DNA from: Weeksellaceae bacterium
GTDB lineage: Bacteria; Bacteroidota; Bacteroidia; Flavobacteriales; Weeksellaceae
Assembly: GCA_028698395.1 (NCBI GenBank)
Contig: JAQVDG010000109.1
Coordinates: forward strand, 1-6,818
Length of the DNA: 6,818 nucleotides
Reading direction: 5' to 3'
Shown here piece by piece: positions 5,408 to 6,818 of this stretch. The stretch's first letter is position 1; the number at the start of each line of letters is the position of its first letter. Position numbers and translations under genes: made by a program. The notes below the pieces were generated by a model. It did not search any database and was not told the DNA's origin. It worked only from the letters and a program-made list of their open reading frames with translations.

Positions 5408-6463
5408 TCATAGTATTAATTCGGTTAGCATTTGTTTAATGTCTAAGTGTTTTGCACCTTGAACTGATTTTGAATTTAAAGCAACCAAGTCAATCCAATC
5501 CATAATCTTTTTCGTCTTGGTTGTTTTTTTATTCCAATATTCTGACAACTCAGTAGCTGAAGTATTAATCAAAATATCCAAAACATAATCTATATTTTCA
5601 AAAAGTTTGATAAATACTCTAGGGATATTATTATAAGTTTTGGTTTTAATTAAATAGTCGTCTTTACCCCCAGCAGTAAACAGATCTCTTACATTCGGAC
5701 AAACAACAGCTTCTCGAGTGACTAACCAAATTGCAAGTCGAGCAAATTTATCTCCTCTGTTACTAAAAACCTCAGGAAAATAAACCATTGCTCTATTTTT
5801 AATTACTTGTTTCTCATTAAGACTTAAATTGTTCCAGATATTAATAACAAGGTTACTTGCTTTTTCGGTGTCTTGAATCCACCACAAATCTTGTCCAGGT
5901 TTTAATTTACTTTTATAGTAGTCGGTTATTGACTTAATTGGATTTTCTTTTTGACGCAATGTGTCATAAGGCGTATTTATTTTGTCAAAAATCGTTTTAC
6001 CTTTTTCCAAGTTCATATCGATTAAATATCTTGGTGAATGTGTAACAACTACTTCTGATAAACACTCTTCATAAGCTCTACATCTAAATTCAATTGGTTT
6101 TCCAAGTTTGCCAAAAAGCATAAAAATCCGCTCAACATCATCTACTCTTGTAGATTCTAAAACGCTATTTCCAGTAGTTTTCCAATGGTTCTGTGTTGTT
6201 GTTTTAACTTCTATGCCATAAAATTTTTTAGCAACAATGTCCGGGAATTTTTGCCCACCAATTAATTCTATCGAGTTCTCAAATTGTGAGCCGACTGCTA
6301 AATCAGTCATTACATCTCGGACATATGGTTCAAGTTTGTTTCCTCTTAATTGTTCAATTATTTTTGGCGATTTCTTTGCGTGAGCATTTAACTCTTCAAT
6401 TGTTGAATTTAATAGAGCGTTGAATTCGCTTTTCTGTGGCTCTGAATTTACTGATACTACCAT
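5408..6463 (-). CDS. Type II restriction endonuclease, PD-(D/E)XK family, specificity unknown
   Basis: This 351-residue protein has a clear nuclease core: GGQKFPDIVAKKFYGIEVKT, with P74-D75 and E85-V-K87 as the metal-binding PD-x9-ExK set. It is followed by a region typical of type II enzymes (STRVDDVERIFMLFGKLG, about 104-122). E45 in NKLEPYV could be an additional acidic residue. The rest is mainly helical, with no membrane segment or signal peptide. I cannot name its family; the length would fit several 350-residue type II enzymes. The ATG shares one base with the stop of the upstream methyltransferase (TAATG), so the two are translationally coupled and act as one R-M pair. Target site and cut pattern are not readable from the sequence. 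The gene appears intact. Confidence 0.85.
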   Translation of the reverse strand: MVVSVNSEPQKSEFNALLNSTIEELNAHAKKSPKIIEQLRGNKLEPYVRDVMTDLAVGSQFENSIELIGGQKFPDIVAKKFYGIEVKTTTQNHWKTTGNSVLESTRVDDVERIFMLFGKLGKPIEFRCRAYEECLSEVVVTHSPRYLIDMNLEKGKTIFDKINTPYDTLRQKENPIKSITDYYKSKLKPGQDLWWIQDTEKASNLVINIWNNLSLNEKQVIKNRAMVYFPEVFSNRGDKFARLAIWLVTREAVVCPNVRDLFTAGGKDDYLIKTKTYNNIPRVFIKLFENIDYVLDILINTSATELSEYWNKKTTKTKKIMDWIDLVALNSKSVQGAKHLDIKQMLTELIL

Positions 6464-6818
6464 TATTTTTTAAAATATAAATCCCAAATATTATCTAATC
6501 TTTTTGCCAAATTGTAGGCGAGAAGTGGAGGAACTGCGTTTCCAATAACTTTATATGCTTTTGATGGACTAACTAAGAAAGAACCTTTACGACCTTGTTT
6601 GTTTTCAATTACAAAGTCATAATCAGGCGGGAAAGTTTGAATTAATGCACATTCTCTTGGTGTCAAACGTCTGTCCTTGAGTCCTTTTGAACGTTCTTCT
6701 GTTAATATCCCTCCGTTTTTCTTTGAGAGTCTTCTAAATTCAATATTTCCGTGATGTTCAGCTCTTATCGTTGGGCTAATTCCGTTAGGTTTTATTTCTA
6801 TTTGACCTTGACAATGTT
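6463..6818 (-). CDS. DNA (cytosine-5) methyltransferase, C-terminal part (R-M system 2)
   Basis: The frame is open from the right edge, so this is the end of a longer gene; 117 residues are visible. They contain [19 protein letters not shown], then motif IX in [20 protein letters not shown], and motif X in [19 protein letters not shown] followed by NLAKRL. These are the conserved end of cytosine-5 methyltransferases. The catalytic PCQ, ENV and target-recognition regions lie outside the window. An apparent start at 6666 is a TTG leucine inside motif IX and is not a real start. The enzyme should protect the site cut by the coupled nuclease. It is clearly different from the Sau3AI-like enzyme (AVPP rather than ALVV in motif X), so the two systems probably recognise different sites. 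Confidence 0.92.
   Translation of the reverse strand, partial: HCQGQIEIKPNGISPTIRAEHHGNIEFRRLSKKNGGILTEERSKGLKDRRLTPRECALIQTFPPDYDFVIENKQGRKGSFLVSPSKAYKVIGNAVPPLLAYNLAKRLDNIWDLYFKK

Larger units (their letters stand above)
5274..6818. mobile_element. Cassette-like unit 4 (partial), carrying R-M system 2
   Basis: By analogy with units 1-3, the sequence right of T4, starting GTTGTGCTTTCGTT, would be the left end of a further cassette that holds hairpin H3 and the second R-M system. Its right end is outside the window. If the pattern holds, that end should read close to AACGAAAGCACAAC immediately before another T-type palindrome. Only one end is visible, so support is weaker than for units 1-3. 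Confidence 0.35.

Noticed and set aside
6463..6666. Separate 67-residue protein starting at 6666
   Set aside because: The start codon would be a TTG within methyltransferase motif IX, and the frame continues open with conserved methyltransferase sequence to the window edge.

Overview
The window looks like a Flavobacteriia-type (Bacteroidota) chromosome segment. It is very AT-rich, its one clear promoter is of the Bacteroidota TTTG / TAnnTTTG kind, no strong Shine-Dalgarno sequences are seen, and every gene lies on the minus strand. Read 5'->3' on that strand (right to left) it holds: the C-terminal end of a cytosine-5 DNA methyltransferase (6818-6463), a type II restriction endonuclease coupled to it (6463-5408), about 2 kb without genes (5407-3351), a complete Sau3AI-type R-M operon of XRE regulator, cytosine-5 methyltransferase and MutH/Sau3AI endonuclease (3350-427), repeats (426-128), and the start of a small membrane protein (82-1).

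R-M system 1 is a textbook overlapping three-gene operon. The methyltransferase and nuclease strongly resemble the Sau3AI pair, so GATC is the expected target. The regulator gene has an inverted repeat across the predicted transcription start, which suggests autoregulation. R-M system 2 is a different pair: a PD-(D/E)XK nuclease of unknown specificity and a cytosine-5 methyltransferase of which only 117 residues are visible.

The most interesting part is between the genes. Four ~124-bp imperfect palindromes (T1-T4, two subtypes) divide the window into units. Each has the same plan: CAAC/GTTG ends, a 6x3-nt unpaired step, a 15-16-bp stem and a variable apex. The two flanks of one T element do not match each other (0-2 of 10 bases beyond GTTG). 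The two ends of the interval between neighbouring T elements are inverted repeats of each other (8-9 of 10), with a different sequence for each of three intervals. This is what is expected if the intervals are cassettes that were once circles carrying a palindromic recombination site, as in integron cassettes and attC. All 14 wobble mismatches that I find in these structures are G.T on the plus strand, the strand opposite the genes; none is A.C. That parallels the folded bottom strand of attC.

On this reading, unit 1 is a 3.3-kb R-M cassette, units 2 and 3 are gene-less tandem-repeat cassettes, and unit 4 carries R-M system 2. A second hairpin family (H1-H3) with covarying stems lies 50-60 bp (H1, H3) or about 35 bp (H2) inside the ends of the gene-bearing units. 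No recombinase is encoded in the window, so mobility is inferred.
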